Positions 45,611 to 53,287 of a stretch of DNA of 64,000 nucleotides are shown here, in pieces. The stretch is from Rubrivivax sp. Lineage in GTDB: Bacteria; Pseudomonadota; Gammaproteobacteria; Burkholderiales; Burkholderiaceae_C. The stretch's first letter is position 1; every line of letters begins with the position of its first letter. The position numbers and the translations under genes were made by a program. The DNA is taken from NCBI GenBank assembly GCA_026125665.1, contig JAHCKS010000002.1, forward strand, positions 1 to 64,000. Reading direction: 5' to 3'. The notes beneath the pieces are model-generated. The model made no database searches and was not told the DNA's origin. It saw only the letters and a list, made by a program, of their open reading frames with translations.

Positions 45611-46003
45611 ACAAAGCTCCACGGTTAGGTACTCTGGGTCCTCGTGCCGTGTAGCCTGGTCGGCTCGGGCATCGAGGTCATGAGACATCAGTTTGCAGAC
45701 GTGAAGTCCCCGCAGTGGCAATTGCATTGGCAAGCGACACTTCCAATCAGCCGTCCCGCGGAGCGACATCGCGAGCTAGCGCACGACAAAGCGGCGCGCT
45801 CCAAGGCCCCCGCCGGGCGCCCTCACCGAACGCTTGACCTTGAAGCCGCCGACCGGTAGGTGCGAGGCCACCGCCCCATGTATCCAGCAGTCCGGAACCC
45901 ACACATCAAAGCCGCCTGGCACGCGCACGATTTCACCGCCGGGCCGACCGATGCTGCCGGGGCGCGCGCTATGTCATCGCTCCGGGCGGAGAGACTGGCG
46001 CCT

Positions 46004-46516
46004 ATGACCCGGCCATCGCGATTCCGCTTGACCGCCCTCCTCCAACTGCTGTTCGTCGCACTTGCAGTCCTGTTGGCCAGCTGCACGTCGGCACCGGCCG
46101 AGACTGGGATGGCGGGCAGAGTGGTCGCGGTGAAGGACGGCGACACGCTCGAGCTACTTACGGCAGACAAGCGCCTCGTCACGATCCGGCTAGCTGAGAT
46201 CGATGCGCCGGAGAAGGGGCAGCCCTACGGGCAGAGGGCCAAGCAGGCCCTGTCGGACCTGTGCTTCGGCAAGGAGGTGACGGCACGCACCGTAGTGATC
46301 GACCGCTATGGGCGCACGGTGGCGCGCATCTACCAGGACGGCACCGACGTGAACGCCGAACTGGTCAGGGAAGGGGCGGTGTGGCTATACCGCAAGCACC
46401 TCAAAGACCAGTCGCTCATCCCTATCGAGGCGGAGGCACGGGCGGCAAAGCGCGGTCTGTGGTCTCTGGCGGAACGCGAACAGGTTCCGCCCTGGGAGTG
46501 GCGTCGCGCGCGATGA
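46004..46516 (+). CDS. Thermonuclease-family (SNase) lipoprotein
   Basis: A 170-residue protein with a lipoprotein signal (LLFVALAVLLASC) and a staphylococcal-nuclease fold: RVVAVKDGDTLELL, TIRLAEIDAPEKGQPYGQ, VIDRYGRTVARIY and EGAVWLYRKHL. The catalytic Arg/Asp/Glu pattern (R-x-x-x-I-D-A-P-E and DRYGR) is intact. It cleaves DNA or RNA outside the cytoplasm. Nuc genes of this kind are common on plasmids and integrative elements, where they may aid transfer. The ATG at 46004 is placed at the signal peptide; the open frame extends 48 codons upstream. Confidence 0.85.
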   Translation: MTRPSRFRLTALLQLLFVALAVLLASCTSAPAETGMAGRVVAVKDGDTLELLTADKRLVTIRLAEIDAPEKGQPYGQRAKQALSDLCFGKEVTARTVVIDRYGRTVARIYQDGTDVNAELVREGAVWLYRKHLKDQSLIPIEAEARAAKRGLWSLAEREQVPPWEWRRAR

Positions 46517-46526
46517 AAAACGGGCG

Positions 46527-47009
46527 TCATGCTTTGGCGCGGATCGGCCTGCGCCTGCTGCGCGACGTGGACCACCACGCGGGCGGGCCGTAGCGCACGC
46601 GTTCCTCGGTGACAGTCTGCAGGTAGAGCTCGCGGGCACCCCACGGATAGGGAAGGATGTGCGTGACGCCCGCGTCCTTCAGGGCGATCTGGTCGAGCGC
46701 GGCTTGGCGGGTGGTCACGTTGATGGTGGCGAGTTCGGGCAGCAGGCCGCGGCACCAGCGAGCAAGTGCCACAGCATCGGTCCCGGGCACGTCCGCGGTC
46801 AGCACGACATACATGGGCTGGTGTTCCTCGATCAGCGCCTTCGCTTCGAGGGGATCGGCGCAGGCGTACGCGTTGTAGCGACCGGCAAGCTGGCGGCCGA
46901 TGAATTCGGCGTACTCCAGGGTGTGCTCGAAGACGACGGCGACATTGTCGGGGTTGCCGTAAGCCGCCGCGCCGTTGTCGACCGTGATGCACTGCGGAAA
47001 GTAGACCAT
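46527..47009 (-). CDS. Receiver-like (pseudo-response-regulator) protein
   Basis: A 160-residue protein with a receiver-type alternation of strands and helices (NVAVVFEHTLEYAEFIGRQL, PMYVVLTADVPGTDAVALAR and VTHILPYPWGARELY). In the segment VVLTADVPG the position of the phosphoacceptor aspartate is occupied by Thr, and the acidic pair of strand 1 is absent. It should therefore not be phosphorylated in the usual way. The tail is Arg-rich. No histidine kinase is nearby. It is divergent from the 96-residue gene at 47159. Confidence 0.6.
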   Translation of the reverse strand: MVYFPQCITVDNGAAAYGNPDNVAVVFEHTLEYAEFIGRQLAGRYNAYACADPLEAKALIEEHQPMYVVLTADVPGTDAVALARWCRGLLPELATINVTTRQAALDQIALKDAGVTHILPYPWGARELYLQTVTEERVRYGPPAWWSTSRSRRRPIRAKA

Positions 47010-47158
47010 CGTTGCCCCCGTTTGGCTGTGGCGGGCAGTCTGGACCATCCGGCCCGTTGCGCGTGCCGTTTGCAGATGCAAACGCACCTGGAGCAGGCAA
47101 GTTGGCCACCATGGGCGCTCGCTGCGCCTTCCGCGCGGTGTCAAGACGGGAGTCAGGT

Positions 47159-47449
47159 ATGAGCCAGAAGGGACTGATGGATGAAGTGTTCGGCGGCATC
47201 GGCAATGCGGTGACGGACATACGCCAGCGGGTCGTCGAGGAAGGCTGGTTCGGGCGTGTGGTGACCGGCAACGACAACGCACCGGAGATTTCCGTGGCGG
47301 TGGAGCAGCCCTCGGCAGAGCCAGCGGTACCAGGCGCCCCACGAGCGGAACCTGGCACCCCCGGCCCTGCCGAGCCCAACCCTGGGCGTCCGCCGATGGC
47401 TCCGCCGGAGCCGGAGCGGCCCGACCCTGAACCGGACATGGGGCGCTGA
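47159..47449 (+). CDS. Hypothetical protein with Pro/Glu-rich tail, 96 aa
   Basis: A 96-residue protein. The N-terminal ~45 residues are helical (GLMDEVFGGIGNAVTDIRQR) and the C-terminal half is a disordered Pro/Glu/Gly tail. GGAG lies six bases upstream of the ATG. It is followed by another small gene 22 bases downstream, so they are probably an operon. Unknown function. Confidence 0.6.
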   Translation: MSQKGLMDEVFGGIGNAVTDIRQRVVEEGWFGRVVTGNDNAPEISVAVEQPSAEPAVPGAPRAEPGTPGPAEPNPGRPPMAPPEPERPDPEPDMGR

Positions 47450-47471
47450 GGGGCAACGGAAGGGGAAAGCC

Positions 47472-47783
47472 ATGGGCCTGATGAATACGTTGCTGGACGG
47501 GTTGAAGGTGGCGGGGGACCTCGCCGTGGCCTACACCAGGCACGCAGAGGTTGCGCAGCTTCTGAGCTATGACCGTCAGACGGGGATGGACCTCGTCGCG
47601 CAGATGGTGCAGTCGCAGCCCGCCCAGGTACTCGACCAGTGGGAGAGCAACTTCCTGGACGTTGCCAGCACGTCAATCGCCGATCCGGCGCAGCGCCGCC
47701 GCGCGATGGAGCTCTATGCGTGGCTGAAGATGGCGGAGGCCCATCGCTACGGGGAGTTTCGCGGCTTCATCGGCAACGGCTGA
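47472..47783 (+). CDS. Hypothetical helical protein, 103 aa
   Basis: A 103-residue all-helical soluble protein (LLDGLKVAGDLAVAYTRHAE, then VLDQWESNFLDVASTSI, then RRAMELYAWLKMAEAHRYGE). GGAAGGGGAAAG precedes the ATG. Probably co-transcribed with the 96-residue gene upstream. I recognise no family. Confidence 0.6.
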   Translation: MGLMNTLLDGLKVAGDLAVAYTRHAEVAQLLSYDRQTGMDLVAQMVQSQPAQVLDQWESNFLDVASTSIADPAQRRRAMELYAWLKMAEAHRYGEFRGFIGNG

Positions 47784-47787
47784 TTCG

Positions 47788-47977
47788 CTACGCGGGGTCG
47801 ACTATGACCCCGTCGATGCCGCTATCACGAAAGCGGAAGATGGGGTCCTCGTTGTTCTCGTTCCAGAGGTCGAGGACAGCCTCCTCGGCGGCTTGCGCAT
47901 CCTCGGCTTCGATGATGGCGACGTGCGAGCCACTCGATGATGGTGACGTGAAAGCGCTTGGTGCTTGTGTCGGACAT
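47788..47977 (-). pseudogene. Small gene broken by a one-base frameshift
   Basis: From a good AGGAG site the ATG at 47977 gives MSDTSTKRFHVTIIEWLA, after which the frame turns into nonsense. One base out of step, the sequence continues plausibly as SHVAIIEAEDAQAAEEAVLD, then LWNENNEDPIFRFRDSG and IDGVIVDPA up to 47788. The strand-helix pattern fits one small protein of about 62 residues. A single-base indel near 47923-47932 (in GAGTGGCTCGCACG) explains it; true mutation, sequencing error or recoding cannot be told apart here. A near-repeat of CACGTCRCCATCATCGA flanks the break. Confidence 0.6.
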
Positions 47978-48037
47978 GGTCTTGTTCTCCTAAGAAGGTT
48001 GGGGCCCCGCCGGCACAGTGCCGGCGGAGTAGGCACG

Positions 48038-48739
48038 TCACTGCTTGCCGGCGCACAGTCTCTGCTGCGCCGTGGCGTAGTAGTCGGCATCGAGTTCGAT
48101 GCCAACGAAGCGTCGCCCTGCGTCTCTGGCCGCCACGAGTGTTGAGCCGGAGCCTGCAAAGGGGTCAAGAACGAGCCCGCCAGGCGCACAGAACGTCTCG
48201 ATGAGCGGCGTCAGGATCCCTAGTGGCTTCTGTGTCGGGTGAAGCTTGTTGCCCGTGTAGGACCATTGGATGACATCGGGGATAGGGGACTTGGGGTACT
48301 CCGGCTGCCCCTTCGCCAGGAGATAGGCGCACTCATGGCGATAGCTCAGATACTTGGAAGCCGACGTGTACCGCTTGGGAAACATGAGGTGACCGACGAC
48401 GCGGAAGCCCGCGCTCCGATAGGCCTGCAGGAACTTGTCGGCGTGCGGCCATCCGTAGAAGCTGACCGCAAAGCCGTCGGGCTGCAGAACCCGGTGAATC
48501 TGTGCGAAGCTCGGCTCTAGCCAGTCCGAGCGGTCGTCGTTGCGAACACGGCGTCCATCGCGCGAGCGATAGTTGACGAGATACGGTGGGTCGGTTAGGA
48601 CGAAGTTGACACTGCCTTTCGGAAGCTGCGGCAGGACGGTGAGACAGTCACCGTGGATGAGGGTGCTGCTTGGGCTTGCCGATGGCTCGTCCACGGACGG
48701 GTACGGTTTGTCGGCATAGGTTTGAAGTTGCGGTCCCAT
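48038..48739 (-). CDS. Orphan beta-class DNA methyltransferase
   Basis: A 233-residue adenine-N6 or cytosine-N4 methyltransferase. Motif IV, DPPYLVNY (from residue 50), comes before motif I, VLDPFAGSGSTLVAA, near 195, the beta-class order. LHPTQKPLGIL precedes motif I as usual. There is no restriction endonuclease next to it, so it is an orphan enzyme that probably protects the element from host restriction or marks it. AAGGAG lies seven bases upstream of the ATG. Confidence 0.9.
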   Translation of the reverse strand: MGPQLQTYADKPYPSVDEPSASPSSTLIHGDCLTVLPQLPKGSVNFVLTDPPYLVNYRSRDGRRVRNDDRSDWLEPSFAQIHRVLQPDGFAVSFYGWPHADKFLQAYRSAGFRVVGHLMFPKRYTSASKYLSYRHECAYLLAKGQPEYPKSPIPDVIQWSYTGNKLHPTQKPLGILTPLIETFCAPGGLVLDPFAGSGSTLVAARDAGRRFVGIELDADYYATAQQRLCAGKQ

Positions 48740-49285
48740 AGTCGTTCTCCTTGTCTTGGGGTTTCAGGTACGCCCAGGACAAGGCTGCGCGGAGAAGCGG
48801 CGGGATCACCGACAGGGGAACGGGCAACACGGGAGCAACGCGAACGGAGCGGGCAGCCCGTTGAACCCACTGCGCGCGCGGCTAGGACGGGGTGCGAATG
48901 CCTGAAACCCAGCCGGACAGGACGACCGCAGGCGACCGACTTCGTAGGCGGGCCAGCCCGTCGACCCGGCCGGGCTCCGACTGCAAAGTCCAATGTCCGA
49001 ATCTCGGCTAGTGACAGCACGCGCTTCCCGTTGACGAAGGCCGCGTCATCGCGCACTTCGATCAGGATGGCACCGTAGGCGCTCTGCAATAGGTAGCGTT
49101 TGGACGCCCGGGTCGTCGGCGGCTGCATCCACGGCCATCAGGGCCTTGGGCAGGAGAGATTTATGGGTGCAGACAGCCAGCAGTACTGTTAGACTGTACG
49201 TCCATACAGCCTTGGTATGTGCGCAACTTGAAGGGTTGTCTTGAGCGCCCTGGGCGCCGGCTGGAACAGCGTGAAGGCGGTTGAG
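48740..49285. other. Stretch with a possible degraded gene
   Basis: On the minus strand the ATG at 49128 begins MQPPTTRASKRYLLQSAYGA, then ILIEVRDDAAFVNGKRVLS, about 50 residues that look genuinely protein-like. The frame then runs on as Arg/Pro-rich text and overlaps the methyltransferase gene, so the real 3' end seems lost. The rest (48740-48970) is GC-rich with no gene visible. A -35/-10 pair for the plus-strand gene downstream was not found. Confidence 0.4.
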
Positions 49286-50332
49286 ATGAGCTTCAGGTTT
49301 CTGCGGCCCGAAGGGCCACTCACGATCCGCAGCCTCGGCGCCGATCAGCATCGTGCGCACATCACCCTGCCGAGGGGCGCCGACGGCAGACTTGCACGCA
49401 CGTGCCCGAACCAGGCCTGTTCGCCGGGCTACTTCAAGGTGAAGCCAGGGACCGGGATCACCGGTCAGCAGGCAGTGGCCTTCTGCCCCTACTGCCGCAG
49501 AGAAGCAGAGCCGGACGGTTTCAGCACGCAGGAGCAGCTTCGCTACGCGAAGGACCTGGTCACGCGGGAAGTGCACAGGGGCGTGGATCAGATGATTCGC
49601 GACAGCTTCAAGCTCGGGCCATCGGGGCGGCGCAAGTTGGGCGGGGGTTTCGTAACGATGGAGGTCACGCTCAAGTCGGCGCCGCTTCCGCACGTACGTC
49701 CGCCGTTCGAGGATGAGGTGCGCAGGGATGTTATCTGTCCGCACTGCACGCTGGACCAGACGGTTTTCGGGCTGGCCACGTGGTGCGCGGACTGTGGTGC
49801 AGACATCTTCCCGACGCACACAGCCGCTGAGTTGGATGTGGTGCGCCGGATGCTCGGCGACATCGCGCGCCGTCGCGAAGTACTTGGCCGGCGAGTAGCA
49901 GCAAAGGACCTCGAGAACTGCATCGAAGACGTAGTGTCAATCTTCGAAGCTGCAATGAAGGCGATGTCCACGAGGTATCTCGTCGCTGCGGGCGCCTCCG
50001 CGGAGGAAGCGGAGTCGCAGCTCAGAAGGTACGGCAATGCATTCCAGAACACAGCGCGCACTCAGGAAGTGCTTTCTGAACTGCTTGGTGTTGGGGCGCT
50101 GCCGGAGGTGCCGTGGGAATCGCTGAGTGCGGCATTTGCGAAGCGACACCCCATCACGCATAACCTAGGGGTTGTCGACCGCAAGTACCTCGAGCGGGCA
50201 CAGGATCGACAGCGCCCGGGCCGGGAGGTAAGGCTAGTGGAGTCAGAAGTCGAGGCGGCGCTGGGTCATGTGTCGGCAGCGCTGGCCACCGTGCACTCGC
50301 GGCTGTTCGGCACTGTCGTAGCTGCTGCGTAG
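49286..50332 (+). CDS. Double zinc-ribbon protein next to CBASS, unknown function
   Basis: A 348-residue soluble protein. Two paired cysteine sets suggest zinc ribbons: CPNQAC ... CPYC near residues 40-70 and CPHC ... CADC near 150-170. The C-terminal half is helical (AAMKAMSTRYLVAAGASAEE; RRYGNAFQNTARTQEVLSEL). I do not recognise it. It precedes the phospholipase gene by about 240 bases on the same strand and may be an unrelated accessory gene or a regulator/sensor. The ATG at 49286 has AAGGCGG upstream; a TTG at 49241 would add 15 residues. Confidence 0.65.
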   Translation: MSFRFLRPEGPLTIRSLGADQHRAHITLPRGADGRLARTCPNQACSPGYFKVKPGTGITGQQAVAFCPYCRREAEPDGFSTQEQLRYAKDLVTREVHRGVDQMIRDSFKLGPSGRRKLGGGFVTMEVTLKSAPLPHVRPPFEDEVRRDVICPHCTLDQTVFGLATWCADCGADIFPTHTAAELDVVRRMLGDIARRREVLGRRVAAKDLENCIEDVVSIFEAAMKAMSTRYLVAAGASAEEAESQLRRYGNAFQNTARTQEVLSELLGVGALPEVPWESLSAAFAKRHPITHNLGVVDRKYLERAQDRQRPGREVRLVESEVEAALGHVSAALATVHSRLFGTVVAAA

Positions 50333-50575
50333 GAGCGCTGCCCCGCTGACCCCGTGCTCGCGCGCATGCGTGCGCGCCTAGCGGTACAGATGCTCCCGCA
50401 GGTCTGATGGACGCAAAGGGCAACCTACACCTGCAGATGGATCGCCAGGCAGCCGAGTAGGCGTTTGGCGCTTGCGTTGCCAATGCGCGGGCGCTACTTT
50501 GATTTGACGCAGGGCTCACGCCAACTGGGCCGGTGGTGCAACGCAAGAGCGGCAAGGTGCCCGCGAGGGAGTCCA

Positions 50576-51514
50576 ATGACGGCCGACCAGATCAAAAAGC
50601 CCTGTCGCATCCTTAGCCTGGATGGCGGCGGTGCGAAAGGCTTCTATTCCCTCGGGGTCCTACGGGAGGTCGAGGCCATGCTCGGTAGCAAGCTTTGTGA
50701 TCACTTCGATCTGATTTTTGGAACGAGCACCGGCTCCATCATTGCATCGCTCCTGGGCCTCGGCAAGAGCGTTGGTGAAATCGCCGCATTGTACGAATCC
50801 CACGTGCCCACGGTGATGCGCGAGAAGAGCAAGACGGCGAAGTCTGCGGCGCTACGCGCTCTGGCCGACGAGGTCTTCATGGGCGCCTCGTTCGCCGACA
50901 TGAAGACAGGGATCGGCGTAGTGGCGACGCGATGGATCATCGAACGCCCCATGATCTTCAAGACACACATTGGACAGGCACACGGTCGGTCCAACACGTT
51001 CTCACCGGGATTTGGCGTTGCGGTATCGGATGCCGTTCAGGCCTCGTGCTCCGCGTACCCATTCTTTGAGCGCAAGACAGTCAAGACCGACAAGGGGGAT
51101 GTCATCGAGTTGATTGATGGCGGCTACTGCGCGAACAACCCCACTCTCTACGCAATCGCAGATGCAACGTGTGCCCTTGGGTACGAGCCGAGCAACGTCC
51201 GAGTTCTAAGTGTTGGGGTAGGGGTCTACCCAGCACCCAAGCAGGCGTGGTACAGCACGATGCGTTGGGCCAGCATGCTGATGAGCGTGCAGTTGCTTCA
51301 GAAGACGCTGGAGATCAACACGCAGTCGATGGATCAGCTTCGGCACATCCTGTTCCAGCACGTACCGACGGTGCGCATCAGCGACACCTTCGAGCAGCCC
51401 GAGATGGCGACCGACCTATTCGAGCACAACCTACAAAAGCTGAACATACTTCGACAGCGCGGCAGCGAATCCTTCGGCCGGCAGGAGAACGACCTGCGGC
51501 GCCTGTTGGCATAG
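50576..51514 (+). CDS. capV: Patatin-like phospholipase, CBASS effector CapV
   Basis: A 312-residue patatin phospholipase. The oxyanion loop ILSLDGGGAKGFYSLGVL, nucleophile elbow GTSTGS and catalytic Asp in LIDGGYCANNP are all intact. In CBASS immunity such enzymes are switched on by a cyclic nucleotide and destroy the inner membrane to abort infection. The gene is followed nine bases later by a CD-NTase, the diagnostic pairing for CapV. A GAGGGAG site precedes the ATG. Confidence 0.9.
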   Translation: MTADQIKKPCRILSLDGGGAKGFYSLGVLREVEAMLGSKLCDHFDLIFGTSTGSIIASLLGLGKSVGEIAALYESHVPTVMREKSKTAKSAALRALADEVFMGASFADMKTGIGVVATRWIIERPMIFKTHIGQAHGRSNTFSPGFGVAVSDAVQASCSAYPFFERKTVKTDKGDVIELIDGGYCANNPTLYAIADATCALGYEPSNVRVLSVGVGVYPAPKQAWYSTMRWASMLMSVQLLQKTLEINTQSMDQLRHILFQHVPTVRISDTFEQPEMATDLFEHNLQKLNILRQRGSESFGRQENDLRRLLA

Positions 51515-51523
51515 GGAGTAGGT

Positions 51524-52417
51524 ATGGCAATTCCAGAGGCGCAACTGCAAACGTGGTCTCATCAAGGCTCCGTGACGCAATCGCGCAACACCTATCAGTC
51601 GGTGAAAGGCATCCTCGACGACGGACGCGCGCCATATCGTCACGGGAAGGAGTTCGACTCGTTCCTTCAGGGTTCCTATGGCAACGACACGAACGTCTAT
51701 CGCGACAGCGATGTCGATGTCGTCATGCGCTTGGACTCAACCTTCTACCATGACGTGCCGACGCTTCAGAGGGAGCAGCAAGACGCATTCCAGCGGGCCT
51801 ATCCGGGCACTGCAGCCTACGGCCTGCCCGAGTTCAAGGCCGAGGTTCTAGGCTGGCTTCGAACACATTACGGCAATGTAAGGGCAGGCCGGAAGGCCCT
51901 GTTCATTCCTGGCAACGGAACACGTAGAGACTGCGACGTTCTCGTCTGCGCCAAGTTCCGCTACTACTATCGCTTTCATTCCGAGCTAGATCAGCGGTAT
52001 GACGAGGGCATCTGCTTCTTCCTGCCCGACGGGACACAGATCGTCAACTTTCCGAAGCAACATAGCGCGAACTGCACAACCAAGCATCAGAACACCGGGG
52101 AGTGGTTCAAACCAGTGGTCCGCATGTACAAGAACATGCGCAACTACGCGGTAGATCACCACATGCTCCGCGACGGTGTGGCGCCCTCCTACTTCATTGA
52201 GGGTCTGCTATGGAATGCCACGAATGAGTCGTTCGGACGATCGTTCCAAGCGTCGCTTACGACGACGCTAAGAAATCTCGCATCCGCCGACAGGTCAACG
52301 TTCAGGTGCGCAAACGGCATCCACCCGCTGCTCTCCGGGTCCGCGACTTCGTGGAATGCGACGGACTGCAATGCCTTCTTGACCACAATGCTCCACCTCT
52401 GGGACAACTGGCAATGA
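51524..52417 (+). CDS. CBASS cGAS/DncV-like nucleotidyltransferase (CD-NTase)
   Basis: A 297-residue nucleotidyltransferase. The active-site signature starts at G50-S51 (QGSYGNDTNVY) and continues to D63 and D65 in SDVDVVMRL; the third acid is in RRDCDVLV (D136 or D138). Phage infection would trigger synthesis of a cyclic oligonucleotide that activates the adjacent CapV phospholipase. AGGGAG lies just upstream of the ATG. No Cap2/Cap3 (E1/E2, JAB) or HORMA/TRIP13 genes are present, so this is a minimal type I system. I did not assign the clade. Confidence 0.9.
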   Translation: MAIPEAQLQTWSHQGSVTQSRNTYQSVKGILDDGRAPYRHGKEFDSFLQGSYGNDTNVYRDSDVDVVMRLDSTFYHDVPTLQREQQDAFQRAYPGTAAYGLPEFKAEVLGWLRTHYGNVRAGRKALFIPGNGTRRDCDVLVCAKFRYYYRFHSELDQRYDEGICFFLPDGTQIVNFPKQHSANCTTKHQNTGEWFKPVVRMYKNMRNYAVDHHMLRDGVAPSYFIEGLLWNATNESFGRSFQASLTTTLRNLASADRSTFRCANGIHPLLSGSATSWNATDCNAFLTTMLHLWDNWQ

Positions 52418-52467
52418 CGATTCGTTTGGGTTGGCCGGTGCGCGCGGTTGCGGTCCGGGCCTGGAGG

Positions 52468-53211
52468 CTATGAACTGATGCGACCGCTCTCGTGGATGTG
52501 GTCGGCCCGCACGGCAACAACGCGCTCGACGTTGAACTCGTTCCCGTCGTAGTCGGGGTGCTCGATCACGATGCCAGACAACGTATAGGTTGCGAGGTGG
52601 CTATCGCTTTCGAACCAGCCAATGAGCGGACCGCCACTGATACCGCCAAGGCCGTACAACGATGGCGGTGGCGCGATCTTCGCATCCGCGAACTGTGCCT
52701 CGGGTTCAATGAGCCACGTGATCTGCAGGTCGGTGACTGTCCGTGCAATGCCGATGGCTGTGAAGAGTCCGAACTCCACCTTGTTCGACTCCGCAACGCG
52801 CTCGATCGCCGGAAAACCGGACAGCATGATGCCTCGGCCTTCCTGTGGCGGGCACGGCGGCCAGCTGGCAAGCGGCACGATCTCCGTGCCCAAGCGATGC
52901 AGTAGTCCCTCGTCGACGGCGAACGTCGCGATGTCTAGGCGATCCGATACGCTGATGATGCGTCCCGGCAGGTCGTCAACGGCACCACTCATGATCTGCA
53001 GCTGAACGTCGCCGTTGCAAGCGTCGGCAAGGTACGCATTCAGGACGTGCGCCGCCGTGATACCCAGAAGTCGCTGTGGTGTCTTCACAAAGGTGACCTT
53101 GCCGTTGTGGAGGATCGCAAGGTCCTTCCGGTCGCGGCGATACCAATAGAGCGGCGCACAGCTTGTCTTGAGGATGTTGCGATACACGTCGCCAAGGTCG
53201 CCGGCCAGCAA
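52468..53211 (-). CDS. Trypsin-like serine protease
   Basis: About 247 residues of a chymotrypsin-fold protease with the full triad in order: His in GITAAHVL, Asp in SDRLDIATF and Ser in GGISGGPLIG. No signal peptide or PDZ domain, so it acts in the cytoplasm. The TTG at 53211 is the only standard start, but the frame is open and protein-like further upstream (HPITLEKAKALLAGDLGD), back to a CTG at 53268 with GGAG seven bases before it. It lies downstream of the integrase on the same strand and convergent with CBASS. Cytoplasmic trypsin-like proteases are found as effectors in several defence systems. Confidence 0.75.
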   Translation of the reverse strand: MLAGDLGDVYRNILKTSCAPLYWYRRDRKDLAILHNGKVTFVKTPQRLLGITAAHVLNAYLADACNGDVQLQIMSGAVDDLPGRIISVSDRLDIATFAVDEGLLHRLGTEIVPLASWPPCPPQEGRGIMLSGFPAIERVAESNKVEFGLFTAIGIARTVTDLQITWLIEPEAQFADAKIAPPPSLYGLGGISGGPLIGWFESDSHLATYTLSGIVIEHPDYDGNEFNVERVVAVRADHIHESGRISS

Positions 53212-53287
53212 CGCCTTCGCTTTCTCCAGCGTGATGGGATGCCCTGTTGGGGCTTGCCACGTGTCCAGTGTTGATCTCCGGTGCGGG

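Noticed and set aside
48595-48970. The 3' part of a 177-codon minus-strand frame overlapping the methyltransferase
   Set aside because: Text becomes Arg/Ser/Pro-rich and overlaps a well-supported gene out of frame; only the first ~50 codons look real.
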